Assembly: GCA_963281155.1 (NCBI GenBank)
Contig: CAUJLY010000006.1
Location: forward strand, 10,850,001-10,914,000
DNA length: 64,000 nucleotides
DNA from: Rhabditophanes sp. KR3021
Taxonomy: Eukaryota > Nematoda > Chromadorea > Rhabditida > Alloionematidae
Direction: 5' to 3'
A program made the translations under genes and the position numbers. Within the stretch, counting starts at the first letter, position 1, and the number at the start of each line of letters is the position of its first letter. Positions 19,804 to 31,438 of the stretch are shown piece by piece. The notes under the pieces were generated by a model. That model saw nothing but the letters and a program-made list of their open reading frames with translations, was not told the DNA's origin and made no database searches.

Positions 19804-21012
19804 TATGGGCCACAGCAATCATAAGAAAGGAGGTCCAAACCATAAGGGGGAGTACAAACAATGGAAGAAGTCGTACAAACCGTAAGAAGAAAAGAAATAA
19901 GACGAAGGACGGCGGTTTGCCGACTATGGATCCAGTTTATGTCATTAGCCTGAATAAGGATAATTATGTAGTTGAAGAAGTATTAGGAGTAGGTAAGTAA
20001 AATTTGAATATTCCCATTCATTTTGTATCTGCAATAAATACACAATAAATTAAAGGTATTTATTCTTAAAATAAGATAAGTAAATCGGATAGGTTCTCCC
20101 AAAAGGATGCCTGTCATCCTTTATTGATCATTTATAGCAGTATCTTAAGATGGATTTGAAATAGTCGTATTGGCCTTCCTTGATAAATCTGGGGAAAGTA
20201 TGCTGTGAAAGCAGAGGTGGTGCCATCGCCTGGAGACACATCTCATCCTAAATGTCTTCCATGGGAGGGGACGATCTTTACTACTCTTTTACAATTACCA
20301 ACTCCCCAAAAACACCATTTTATTAAGGTAGCTGAATCAGGAACACACGTCGCAGACGAACAAGACACATAATCCAATTTGAGATACAACTTCATGGTAA
20401 TGCAAGTGATAGGTAAAAGTTTAAATGTCTTGATGAAGGAAATTAAGGAGTTCAGTCTTTAAACATGCTGGAGAATCGCCTTGCAAACTTTGGAGTCAAT
20501 TCAGTATCTCCCGAAATTGTAATTGTGGACAAAGGTTTGTAGCCACACAATTGGGTGGTTGGATTGTATGATAAAGTCCATAATTGATCTCAATGACTAG
20601 GGGTTGCCCGTTGTTACAATGGCAAGATAACAAAAATGGAATCAAACATATTAACAGGTTTCAAGGTAAATGTTGTATTTATGCATATTTGTATTAAATT
20701 TGTTAGGAACGGTGAGATATGCAAGCAGAGACTCTTACAATGATATCTTGAACATGCCTCACTGCGACATGGAAAGTTGGATCTTCTCCATTATCGAGAT
20801 TCACGATCCCGAAGCCTTGCTTTGGCGCTAGATAAGTGATTGTAAGGAGATGCCGGCCTCAAGGGAAGATTGTCTGTCTAGCTCAATGCGAATCTCTCCA
20901 ACAGATTTTATGCCAGATACCTACAAAAACAATTTGAGAGATGGTTGGTGCACTGAGAGGCAAATCAATCAACTATACCGTTGGAAAATTGGATTAGGAC
21001 TCGTTCTTTAAA
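19804..21012 (+). pseudogene. CK1/TTBK-like protein kinase pseudogene
   Basis: Kinase landmarks occur in order over several frames: a basic N-terminus (ATG 19804), then YVVEEVLGVG at the glycine loop (about 19965-19993), an intron carrying a MITE (19994-20149), KYAVKAEVV with the catalytic Lys region (about 20195-20220), FMVMQVIGKSLNVL (about 20390-20440), QTLESIQYL (about 20475-20505), GTVRYASRDSYND (about 20710-20745) and NRFYARYLQKQFER (about 20905-20945). GTVRYAS and the VxGxSL region are typical of the casein kinase 1 group expanded in nematodes. Multiple stops and frame changes remove any activity, and no HRDxKP/DFG block is readable. Confidence 0.7.
20030..20139 (+). mobile_element. 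MITE copy 1 (TGCWATAAAT ends)
   Basis: A 110-bp element with terminal inverted repeats TGCAATAAAT / ATTTATAGCA and a perfect 5-bp duplication GTATC (20025-20029 and 20140-20144). It is inserted in the intron of the kinase pseudogene just before its acceptor. It is inverted relative to the copy at 58294-58405, with which it aligns end to end. Confidence 0.85.
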
Positions 21013-21663
21013 ATATTGAAATACTATGGTGTTTAATAATACTGACTCTTTCTAATGGGAAAATGAAAACAATAATATACCTAACAAGAAAAATACTAAA
21101 AGTTAAATAATATTAAAGTACTTACTTTTATAAAAATTATGCTATTTCTAACTTTCTTCATAGATACATTTATTAATGACATTTTTCGATAAACTATGAC
21201 TAACTAGTAAACAATTATTGCTAATGCCGAGGCATAAATCTCTAGTGGATCACATACGGAGATCTAAATGTCTAGTGACCCAAATGTGGGGGCGGTCCTT
21301 TTGTGTTAGTATTAACAAGACGATTCAAAATGAATTGTTGTAAAACATTCTTAAAAAACTCAATGTTTGTTCTTAAAATGATTTACTAAGGGCAATAAGC
21401 AAGATATGTAAACGTTAAAAACTTAATATAAAAATAACGAACCTTTTAAATTACTCCTTGCTTTGCCAAACCTGTGAAAATCATTATTTTATTGAATCAA
21501 AACACACAATATATGATATGTAATACTTTATTTAGGTGTCAGACAATTGGTCAAAATAAAAAAATATAATTTGCATAATAATAATATGCAATAAATAGTT
21601 TAATTACAAATTTTCTTCGCATTTAAAGATCTTTTTTAATTTGAAATCATATTTTGTTTCTTT
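21013..21663. other. Intergenic
   Basis: No coding frame or RNA was recognised between the kinase and FLYWCH remnants. Confidence 0.45.
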
Positions 21664-22460
21664 ATGTCTGCCAATTTTACCTTTATCTCAAACCCAAAAG
21701 ACGGACATTCTAAGTTAGTTTATGACAATTTTACCTACAGCAAGGAAGTGGCACAAATACTGAAAATCACTTATAGCTGTGTCATGAACCAAGCCATTGA
21801 TTGCAATGGCGTTATTCACGAAGTGTTACTGTCCACAATCGGTGCGAGCCCCTAATGTGTGATGTTCAGTTTACGTAGTATTATACGTTGGGGAGTAATT
21901 AGGATTTGGAGGATCGCAGAGGGAAGCCTCAAGGAACGACCCCCAGTCGAGTACTGAAACATTTTTTAGCTCTTGTAATTTATATAACACCACACTTAAA
22001 TATTGTCGAGTAGTCGTGGAACACTTACATCTAATTTTACAAGCTCCAAGCAACGACTTGTTGATAATTTTTCATGGTGTCAACTTTTGAAGTGCCGAGA
22101 AATCTGGAAGTCTGAACATTTCATCCAAAAATTTTAACTCGTGAATCATAAATTTCAGAATTAGAATTGGCCTTTCAAAACTCATCATTCGCAAATGTCG
22201 ATACCTTTTTGAAAAATATGAAAAAATTATTAATGCCTAAGAAGTTTGGATTAGTTTACCAGTTGGTTGGAAGCTCTACTGCTGAGGCAGTTTCTGTTAA
22301 CGGGAATATCTTAGAAACAGAAGAAGACCGAGTCCTGGCAGCTATTGAAAATGCTAACATCGCAGCTTTGGGTGAAATAGGAATGCCAACTAATCGTTAC
22401 ATGCAACTTAGGTCTGGTCGTCAAAATAGACCTGGTAATGCAAAATATGTTATTTATTGA
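21664..22460 (+). pseudogene. FLYWCH-domain protein remnant, probably MULE-derived
   Basis: The first frame (21664-21855) follows the FLYWCH zinc-finger pattern: FISNPKDGHSKLVYDNFTY, a KITYSC segment with Tyr in place of the usual Trp, then Cys and His (IDCNGVIHE). After about 300 nt of unreadable sequence a second frame (22167-22460) ends in MQLRSGRQNRPGNAKYVIY, like a transposase C-terminus. FLYWCH domains often head MULE transposases in nematodes. The DDE core is missing, so this is an internally deleted or decayed element. Confidence 0.45.
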
Positions 22461-23750
22461 ATCGTTAACACTTTTCTTATTTTATCATATTGTTATAAAT
22501 TAATAACATTCTCTTGCTTGATAAACCTTTTTTCTTTTATTTCCTTCCTAATGTGGTATTAACTTGTTTCGAAGCTTAAAATATGATTTTTAATGAAATA
22601 CCAAAAAGAGTATCAAGAGAGCCAGTATCATATTTATAGTGTGGAAAATTGACACAGGCCTAAAGGTGGGTTAGTGATAAAATTCCCCCTTTCATACATC
22701 ATAATAGGTATTAAGAAGTTTTGCAAAACATGTGCAAAAATAGCATAGTGAAAACGGTTTTTAATCAAATTAAAAAATTGTCTTCCCTAACGTAATTGTT
22801 TGATAATGTTCTTGATTAGCAGAGTCGAGCAAGGATCATTGGAACGCTTTTTTAATTTGGCTTATTTGGTTTTCAAAGGTTTTTTGGTCAATGTAACAAC
22901 TCCTTAGTTTTTTAAAAGCAACACATATTGCCTTCCCCAGATCTCAATCAGATTGTATGTAATTAGTTTACAAATTATAGTTATTATTTGAAAAATAAAA
23001 TCTCTATAAAAAGATGTTTTTATACACGTTTACCATAAATCATTTATAAATAGATTATTTTCCCTAAATAAACCAACTTTAAAAATTATTTATTAAATGA
23101 TGTTTACCATGATTATTAAAAGATTTAACTAAAATCAAAAATATTTTTTATCAAATGAATTACATCTATGAGATATTGCAAACATAAATACTTTCACTGA
23201 TATATTTACTTATTATCATGCTTAATAATAAATAAGATCAAATTTTGATTGAACCCTACAAATTGTTTGATCCAGATCTATACGACCAAAGCATATGTAT
23301 TTGAATGTAATCTGCAACATTACTGGCATAATGATGTGTGCAGTTTCAAAATCATGGCATCATAATATTTGATAACATGAATTCGACAGATCTCCTTTTG
23401 TACTTTGTAATGAATTATGATAACGATGTTCAAAACAAAAAGACTTGAATTATGATATTCAGCAAATTCATTTAATTAATAAAACATCTGATCAACCAAG
23501 GTCACCTAAATTGACCTTTGATTTAGTCAACTCTTTGAGCACTAAAAATAACTGTCTACATTTACAGTCTATCTTATGCTTCAATTTGTTGACAAATCAT
23601 AATTTTGAATTGTAAATAAATTTGAGCAAAATATGATGTCATGTGGTAATATCATATAGTCTTTAATGAATTGCTTTATTAGGAAGTAGGTATTTGTCAA
23701 ATAGGTGGATATTAATTAAAGTGTATTATTTGTGCTCATACAATTTTAGA
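22461..23750. other. Long intergenic region upstream of secreted peptide gene
   Basis: About 1.3 kb of AT-rich DNA without coding frames, RNA genes or clear repeats. The last few hundred bases are presumably the control region of the 23798 gene. Confidence 0.5.
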
Positions 23751-23751
23751 G

Positions 23752-23759
23752 TATATAAA
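23752..23759 (+). promoter_or_regulatory. TATA box of the Gly/Tyr/Trp-rich peptide gene
   Basis: TATATAAA lies 39 nt before the start codon at 23798, so transcription should begin about 10-15 nt before the ATG. A GTTTTAGA motif also abuts the ATG. Confidence 0.6.
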
Positions 23760-23797
23760 CATTCACAAAATTTCAAAATACAGCAACACGTTTTAGA

Positions 23798-24114
23798 ATG
23801 AAAAGTTCCATTATTTTATTGGCTTTATTAGCTTTAATTTTCCTTTCTACACAAACGGATGCCTGGGGAGGATGGGGCTGGAGAAGAAGAATGTGGGGTG
23901 GGTACCCCTACGGCGGCGGTAAAATCATTCAAATAATATTGTTATAAGATTAGTTTGTTAATTTTTAGGATGGGGTTATAATCCTTGGATGATGGGTGAG
24001 TAATTTTGTTTCGAATACGGCTTATTTTCTTACTTTTCAGGTGGATATGGAATGGGAGGTTATGGAATGGGCGGCTACGGAATGGGCGGCTATGGAATGG
24101 GAATGTGGGGTTAA
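23798..24114 (+). CDS. Secreted Gly/Tyr/Trp-rich peptide, antimicrobial-type
   Basis: Three small exons, 23798..23918, 23969..23995 and 24041..24114, all phase 1 and consensus-spliced, give 73 aa. A signal peptide (MKSSIILLALLALIFLS... cleaving near TDA) precedes WGGWGWRRRMWGG, then YPYGGGWGYNPWMM, then four GGYGM repeats and a short MWG end. Nematode caenacin and NLP-29-type epidermal antimicrobial peptides share this Gly/Tyr/Trp composition; a role in surface defence or as a cuticle-associated peptide is inferred. The gene was found by splicing, because each exon is short. The repeat number could vary between strains. Confidence 0.75.
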
Positions 24115-24376
24115 TCTCAAATATTCTGGACATATTAAACCAGCTCATATCAGCTTTTGATTAATAAATTTTTAGATTTTCATCATACATTATTTTTGAA
24201 TAAATACATACTTACTGGATGTTGATAATTGTAAAAAGATTGTTTTGAATTAAAATATTCAGAATATTAGTAAATTGTAAAACCATCATAAATTTATTCA
24301 AATTTAATTGCTTATTAATACAAATATTTTTTATTTTGCATCATACTTTCTTTATGTTCAATTCTAATGAATAACA

Positions 24377-25067
24377 AGGATCCTGCAAAACCCGAGAAAA
24401 AAGTATCTTCAAATCTCCTTATGTTGCAAAGAAACTTGGAGCAATTAGGAATGCATTTTCAAGTAGAAGGTTTAAAAAGAAAAAAACCATAGAATCCAAA
24501 AAAGTAACCGTGCTTATGTGGAACCTCCAACGCAATAAACTAGCAGCTGTTTTCCCACAACAATTAACTGATGCCAATAAAACCCCGCAAATTAAACAAC
24601 CTACTAATGCTACTAAAACTATTTTGTCTGCAACTATGGTAGAGACTAAAATGAAGGGTGAGTCCAAAAAAGAAGAACCAATTCCTGCTCAACAAACAGT
24701 CTATAAAAATGCAACAACTAACCAAACTGTACCATTGCAAGCCAACCAAGAAACTCCCAAGTCTCTTAGTGTTCCTATTTTGAATCAGTTAGAGCCTGCT
24801 ATATTCCCACAATCCAAATTGATTATTGACAATAATTTGAATAAAGCAAACGCATCTGTTAATCAAACTACTACTTACGCAACTGCAACTATTGCTGGGC
24901 AATCTCCTGTGCCAACGTCTGAGGCTAGTAAAACTAATGAGTCTTTAAACAATCCTAAAAGCAATTCTTTGCATATGCTGACCACATTTAATGATCACTA
25001 TAGAGGATTAGATGAATTATGTATATTTTTTTCAAAAAAGGATATGAAACTAAGACTGAGGATATGA
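24377..25067 (+). CDS. Asn/Thr/Gln-rich hypothetical protein
   Basis: One frame is open from 24375 to 25067 (about 230 codons) without an ATG at its beginning. It opens with a basic part (KSPYVAKKLGAIRNAFSSRRFKKKK) and continues in a low-complexity region rich in Asn, Thr, Gln, Lys and Pro with several N-x-T sequons. An upstream ATG (24367) is out of frame and reads only about 41 codons. Either an upstream exon is missed or this is a relic. No domain was recognised and no paralogue was found in the window. Confidence 0.4.
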
Positions 25068-25271
25068 TCTTTTGTAAATAATTTTACTAATTTTATAATG
25101 CTTCAATATATAATTTAATTAACCATGTACTTCGATCGCCTACTTTGTATTAAATAAATACGCTTTTTATTTATATCTTGACTTAAATTTAAAAAATTCA
25201 TCACAAATAAAGCTAATAATTACAAAAAAATATAAATACATACTTATATCTGAAGTTATTAACAGTCAATT

Positions 25272-25440
25272 AGTTAACACATCATTTATACTTTGCTTTG
25301 TACGGCATAATTTACTTTTGAATTTGAAGAGTTTTTCCAAATGTTTCTTTAAGTAACTGAACAAGTTGTCGCGAACCTTGTATTTATGGGCAAACATTTG
25401 CTCAACTAACTGATTAACTTTCTTTTCATCTATAAGCATA
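25272..25440 (-). other. Short coding-like segment, reverse strand
   Basis: After a TTATAG acceptor-like site, the reverse strand reads about 53 charged, helical codons (DEKKVNQLVEQMFAHKY... to a TGA near 25272). It lies in an otherwise empty 600-nt gap. It may be a last exon of an unrecognised gene or a relic. Confidence 0.25.
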
Positions 25441-25689
25441 AAAGATATACTTTTACTATTTATGGCTCTTTCATAAAGTTAAGACGTTTAATGTATCAGG
25501 GTCTCCGATTGTTAAAAAGTTTTTAATGTGATAATGATATCACAAAAGTGACCTCAGTAGTGATAAGTAACATCACTATTCATATGTGACCGCATTATTT
25601 GTATTAGAGATAGTAAAAACGTCTTACAGTGATATTTATTGGTAACAAATCCATCTATAATTATTTGCAAAAGGTTAAAATCATATCAC

Positions 25690-26985
25690 TTCTTATACAA
25701 TGGTTCGTGCCGCAACACTAGGATATGGGGTCATTTCAAACACGACAATTCTGCAACTCATTATTTTCGGAATGTCAACAATTGTACATCAAGTTTTGAG
25801 CTGAGAAGAAGTACCCAATTAATCATATTAGAGCCTTTCATCCCGAAGAGTACGAAAACTATGTCAAAGAAGAGGAAACGATACAGGAAACTATCAATAA
25901 CAATCCACCACCAATTCAGACTACTCTGCATGACTTTAAAAAAAGCAACTTTGTTTCATAATCAAAAGATTGAGAGTTCTACTTTGTTTCATAAGTTGCT
26001 CTATTCGCCAGAATATTCTTTTAACTTTTTGATATCTAAACCTGTACGCGACTTACTATTATCTTTGGGCCTCGCAACTCCACCAAGTTATGATAGACTT
26101 AGCAGTAGACTAAATAACCAATACTCAAAAATGGTAATGGAAGTCATAGAGCTATTAGAAGACCGTATTGCAATTTCTTTGAATGGTTGGACTCCGAGAA
26201 ATTACCTTAGAAGTTACTTTGGTGTCTTTGCTCATGTTAATTCAGGTCAAACCATTTTTCTGATACAATGTAGATTCCTTGTCCGACTTACTAGCTCTTT
26301 ATGGAAAAACAATGGCAAATGTCACATTTATTATTTTTGACAATGCTAGAAATATGATTAGTATGACGAAAGATGGAGAGTACCTTTCCCGAGTTGCTGA
26401 TTTATCTGAAGAAACCAATGATTATTTAGAAGATTTGGTATCTATTCCTAAAGGAGCAGCATGTTTAACTCACACTTTGGCTTTATGCCTAAAAAATCAT
26501 TTGAAAGCGATGCCTACTCTAAAGTTCCGAAAATATTCAATAGAATAAAGAAGGCCGTTAGTTTAAATGCTTGATTAATAAGAAAGTACAACTGTTCTGT
26601 TCTTATGCCTACTACATTTAAACGGGAAGATACTTCTTAATTGTAGAGAGGTGCCTAGAAGTTAGAGATGAAATTAAGAAAACTTGTGGTGAAAAGAATT
26701 GGTATTACTTAACATCATGTGAAGTAAATCACTTGGAAAAAAATATAATGATTTCTCTTCCATTAATTCAATGATGGTAAAGGGAACAATCTCAAAGAAC
26801 ATGTTCTATTTCTTATCCATATGAATAGGTTAATGAACTTTTGTACAAATCAAAGCCGGACCTCGGAAACCATTTTAAGAAGCGATTTAATAAATATATT
26901 TTGGTTGATGGGAAAATAGAAAACCCATTTTATGTTTTAGGAACTTTCTTTACTCCCAATCAGTTTTATTTATTAGGTAAGTTAT
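25690..26985 (+). pseudogene. hAT-like transposase remnant
   Basis: Frames in order: a BED-like start (IWGHFKHDNSATHYF), an acidic linker, a core with SPEYSFNFLISKPVRDLL and LNGWTPRNYLRSYFGVFAHV (the usual 'DGWT' with Asp replaced by Asn), then IIFDNARNMI and GAACLTHTLALCLKN, and finally PFYVLGTFFTPNQFYLL. This is the typical BED-hAT order. Several frameshifts and stops, and no dimerisation domain or termini, mean it is a dead fragment. Confidence 0.65.
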
Positions 26986-27239
26986 TAATTGAAGTTAGTA
27001 TTCTAAAGAATTTTAGAGAATCATGTTCTTGCTTATACAGTGCTCAAAAAAAGATAAAAACACCTATAATTTTTGTCGTAACCTTTTTTCTCCTTTACCA
27101 AATCCCCTGATTTTTTAGCAGTATATTAACATAGCAAAAGTATATATGAGTGTAAATTTATAGGTCAGAAAAAGTATAAGAAGACTTCAAAAAAATGAAT
27201 ATAATGGACTCGTAAACAAAAAGTAATAGTTGGTACTTC

Positions 27240-27470
27240 CTCCCTTGTTAGCAATAACATCACATATTGTATCAGACATGCTAATACCAACTTTCGATAG
27301 TGGTTTGTGGGATGTTCTTCCAACACTTAACAACCTCCCTCCTCAACTCTTCAACACTTGAAAAGACCTGTTCCCAGCATAAACCGCTCTACTACGGATG
27401 CCCCAGAGATTTTCGATTAGGTTTAAGTCTGGAGCGTATGTGGCCAGTTCATAACTTGGACTTTTTGATC
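27240..27470 (-). mobile_element. Tc1-like transposase 3' fragment
   Basis: The reverse-strand reading contains YAPDLNLIENLWGI, AVYAGNRSFQ and, after a frame change, VEELRREVVKCWKNIPQTTIES, the conserved C-terminal end of Tc1 transposases. It lies next to, and partly abuts, the transporter pseudogene. No terminal repeats were found. Confidence 0.65.
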
Positions 27471-27489
27471 ACTAAACCACTTCTTTGTT

Positions 27490-28432
27490 GTAACTGCTCT
27501 GGGGCTTTTTTTAATTGGGGAGTGTTGACGACGATTTGTTATTATTTTAATGATTTTAAAAGTGCTAATATTGCTTGTGGCCTCATGATATTACCAATTA
27601 TATTTATTATTGCTTTTGCAATTCCTCAATCTCAACCTTTCTTCATACCAAAGGCAAAATTGAAAGATGATTGAGTCTGAAAGAAAATTGCCGAAATAGC
27701 TGGTATCGAATATGAGGAAAGGGAACATGAAGTTGTAATTAAAGAAGAATCTATTTGTTCAGTCATTTCCAATAAAGATTTAAAATGATCAATTCTCGGG
27801 ATAATGTGGGTCTGTGCTTGTCTTTCCAGCTATGGCATGGATTTACATTCAAGTAAAATTTCAGAAAATTTATTTATAAATCAATTGTTCTTTGCCGTTA
27901 AAATTTTTATTTTTAAAATAATTTTGCCATTCTGGGATTCTAATTTTGAATGGCTTACTCGTAGTTTTTTGCATCAAAGTTCACAAATAATCGTTATTAC
28001 TTGCTTTGCTGCTCTATTAATTTTAGTTGGATGTCATTATAATATAAGTGACATTATTTTTATTATTAATTTATAATTTAGGGAATTTTAATTCTCCTTC
28101 TAAATGTTTGCGCTATAATCTTTATTGAATATGCATGGGACGCTTACTATCTTTGTGGCACTGAGCTAATGTCCGCAAATGTTAGATCTTCAGCTCTTGA
28201 AAGTTGTTCTATGATGGCTAGATGTGGCGCAATTTTATCTCCAATGTTACCATTTCTAAATACATTTTGGCCAGAGGCAGCTTATGGCACAGTGACAATT
28301 GTTGGATTTATTAATTTAACAATATCCTATTTATATTTAACTGAAACTAAAAATGTTATATTGGATATCGTTACTTTGATAAAAGAATTAAGTGATGAAG
28401 AAAATGTTAGAATGTCACTTATTAAAGATTAA
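27490..28432 (+). pseudogene. MFS organic-cation-transporter-like (SLC22) pseudogene
   Basis: Hydrophobic segments follow the second half of an SLC22 carrier: WGVLTTICYYFNDF, then IPQSQPFFIPK (the degenerate 'PESPRWL' loop) and KKIAEIAGI. A transmembrane pair at 27804-27990 is followed by a short unreadable stretch, then GTELMSANVRSSALESCSMMARCGAILSP (SLC22 signature around TM11) and a last TM to 28432. Three TGA codons lie in the same frame between 27670 and 27790, and TM1-5 are absent, next to a Tc1 fragment. Such carriers move organic ions across plasma membranes; this copy cannot. Confidence 0.65.
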
Positions 28433-28843
28433 CGAGTTACATAATTTCGTTAATATTAATAAAATTAGTTTTAAATAATCTTAAAAGGTTAAATTAAAAA
28501 TTGTCCTACTTAAAATTATTTCAACCTTCATAAATACTGACTGTCATAACCCTCTGTTGTTAATTTGTGCTTATTTTATGACTAGAAATAACTTTTCCAT
28601 GAAATAATTGAATGTTATCAAAAGCATTGGTTATGTACGTATATTTCCTGCTGCATCACATTTACCTATTGATCTTTGCTATTTTGATTTGCTTTACCCA
28701 TTGACTATTAATGATTTAGGTGTATTAGTTATGTCGTAGTATTTCATTGAATTTTATATCTTTTTTTGTTAGATTAAAAATCAAATAAAAATGTGTGTAT
28801 ATTAAAAGAGTGGCGTGTCGGTAGTGTATAATTTTTTGTAATT
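28433..28843. other. Intergenic, promoter side of the GNAT gene
   Basis: No coding frame or repeat was recognised. Confidence 0.45.
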
Positions 28844-29845
28844 ATGGCAGCACCGGATTTTGATATTTTGGTTAATCCTAAGGATCCTAAATATTATGAA
28901 AAATTTTATACACGTGTAAGTTCATTAATTAGTTAGTTATGTTTATTAATTGTACAGGCTTATTATGAAATGCATGGATTCAGATCAACTAATGATTATT
29001 CTGTTTGGACAACATCTTTTGGAAATGATTACTTTTATCTAGCTGCAATTGACAAAGAAACAGGAGAACATTTGGGAAATGTAGCTGGTGTTTTTTATCG
29101 AAACAACGAAGGCAAAAGAGTCCTCTTTGCTATTGGAAGTTTTTTCTTATTTTCTGAATTTCGTGGTAAAGGTCAAGGCAAGCAATTGTTTGAAACTTTA
29201 TTAGAAATAGGCAAAAAGGAAGGTGTTAATATGTATCTTAATTGTGGACCTCACATAAGCGACAAATACATATCAATTGGCTTTGATAAAGTTAGAGAAG
29301 ATCGTATAATTTGTTATAGACCACTATATAGTCTTTTTAACTTTGATAATGCTGTTATCAACGAAGAAATTAATTTAATTGACATTAAAGATTTTACTGA
29401 TTGGGAAAAATTAAAAGAATATGATCAAAAAATTATTGGTGATATTGATAGATTAAGTTATTTTAAAACAAGATTCCTTGAACCACAATCTCATGGCTTA
29501 ATTGCCTTTGACACGGCCACTAATAAAATCATTGGCCTAGCTAATGCTTATGAAATTTTTGGAGATAATCTTGTCTTTGGGCCATTTTATGCTGACGATG
29601 ATTCAATAGCTGAACAATTACTTATAAGTATATTTAAAAAATGTGCAGACTCCAAAATTAAAATCAATCAAATTCAATTTGCAACTTTTGAGTCTAATAA
29701 AGGCATTCTCAATTTGCTGAAGAAGTACACAGATGGTAAAGTAGAGCAATATTTTTACAGAACTTCACACTTTACGAAATTTGATATTGGAGTTAAGAAT
29801 GAATTTATTTACAGTGTCTTTGAAATTTCAATTTCTTTTGCCTAA
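28844..29845 (+). CDS. Two-domain GNAT N-acetyltransferase-like protein
   Basis: Exons 28844..28915 and 28958..29845 (42-nt intron, phase 0) give 319 aa; the ATG at 28844 has no earlier in-frame alternative in this exon. The N-terminal half is a GNAT fold: a first strand region YFYLAAIDKETGEHLG, then motif A with FFLFSEFRGKGQGKQLFE (R-G-x-G-x-G acetyl-CoA pyrophosphate loop) at about residues 80-97. The C-terminal half (from about residue 140, HGLIAFDTATNKIIGLANAY...) resembles the YitH/HolE-type second GNAT domain of nematode DUF1248 proteins. It lacks a signal peptide or TM and is presumably cytosolic. The acetyl acceptor is unknown. Confidence 0.75.
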
Positions 29846-29878
29846 ATAAATATCTTGACAATTTATTTTTAGCTTGAA

Positions 29879-30945
29879 TTAAACTTGTAATGATCCCATA
29901 TTCAATGAACTTATATCTTTAACTTGTTTAGATCCCCTAATATGAAAGATCTGACAAAATTTTTCAAAACACGGTCCAATCAACAAAATTGAACAAATGG
30001 GATTGACTACAATAGGCCAAACCATTACCATAAACAACATATGACCATATCCATTCGCATTTGCATTAATATTAAATATCATGCCATATGTTATTATTCC
30101 TAAGGGTATTCCAAATAATATTAATGGCGTAATTACATGAATTACCATAACTAAAGTTAATTGTCTTTGGAGTAGTCTGGTACTTTTAGTCATTACATCT
30201 TTATTTTCCTCTAATGTTGCTTGGATTTTTACATAGGTGATTGATAATCCGATGAATACAATAATACAGGATATGCAAATATGGCCAAATACAAAATATG
30301 AAAGAGTTGAGGATGGATTAAAGAGAAGGAAAGATTGAAGAGACTCGCCATTTGTCCCAATAAAAAATCGAGGTGATAAAGATTCACCGATTGCGGCAAT
30401 TGTTGCATTTTGTGTTTTTTTACATTCCATAATTGCCCAATATAATGAACCGTTGTGCCATAAAATATTTACAATTATCAAGATTGCAAATTGGAATCTT
30501 GTCAAACAATAGCATCTAAATTTAAATTATTAAAAAAATATTATATCCAAACATACCTTACAATCAAAAAATATCTAAAAACAAAAACAACCAAATTATT
30601 AGCCATTCCAATCATGCAAACGTGAATTTCAGTCAAAACAAAAAATAAAGCAACATCTTGATGAAAATACAGTGATGGACCATGAACGATAACAAATATA
30701 TTAGAATTAGCCTGTTCATATGCATGTTGATTAGTAATTTGAATGGCATTATACACAACATCAGTAATTACAAATAAATAAATTACTCTTTTGTAGGCTG
30801 CAAATTCAGGAGATTTAATTGAATAACAAATGTAGATTAGGAGAATGGACATGAATAGACCAATAAAAAAGACTATGTGATCATTTATTATTAGGATGCT
30901 TTTTAGACTGCTGATGTAGGAATTTAAGGAACTTGTGCTTTCCAT
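29879..30945 (-). CDS. 7TM chemoreceptor, Str/Srh-like
   Basis: Exons 30945..30557 and 30515..29879 with a 41-nt GTATGT-AG intron give 341 aa. Seven hydrophobic segments are present. VFRYFLIVR follows TM3. A conserved TM6-TM7 stretch VVNPICSILLIGPCFEKF has the 'P-x-x-x-x-x-x-x-x-P' feel of Str-superfamily receptors. It faces away from the GNAT gene, and their 3' ends nearly meet (34 nt apart). A truncated relative lies at 41207-41836. Plasma-membrane chemosensor by family. Confidence 0.78.
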
Positions 30946-31438
30946 TTTTTGGCAAAATATGTTTAATGTCTCGTTTTTTTATTTAAATATTTTCCAATAA
31001 ACAATAGATATTTTTGTATTTAGACTGTAATGTTTTTTAAAATTGTACAAAATTGTTTTTATGATTCATTGAATATTAGCAATTTGCTTTGATACAAGGA
31101 TTAGACGCCAATTTTTGCATCTGACATGCTATTGCCTCAAAGAAATTATTGAAGTATGTACAAAATTAAATATTACAAAAGATGTTATTAAAAATATTAA
31201 TTTAAAGTCAGAACAATTTTTAATTGTATTGAATACGGCTAAATTTCTAAAGGAAATTCTTAATCCAAGGCGAGTACAGTTTCTTTTAATTAAAATTTCA
31301 TTTTTGGGAAATTCAAGCCCAAATTTACAATTTGTAATGATGAATAAACACTATTATGCCTGTAGTATATATGAATAATTTCTTTTATTTTATAAGCAAT
31401 TAATGATGTAATAAACAAATAGGTGACAATAATTTAAT
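30946..31438. other. Gap with weak coding-like segment
   Basis: Mostly empty. A + strand frame at 31115-31378 (CLKEIIEVCTKLNITKDV...) has no ATG and no recognisable domain; probably a relic. Confidence 0.3.

Noticed and set aside
19964..19995. Chromodomain (HP1-like) start, from the YVVEEVLGVG motif
   Set aside because: Downstream KYAVKAE, VIGKSLNVL and GTVRYAS show it is the glycine loop of a CK1-type kinase.
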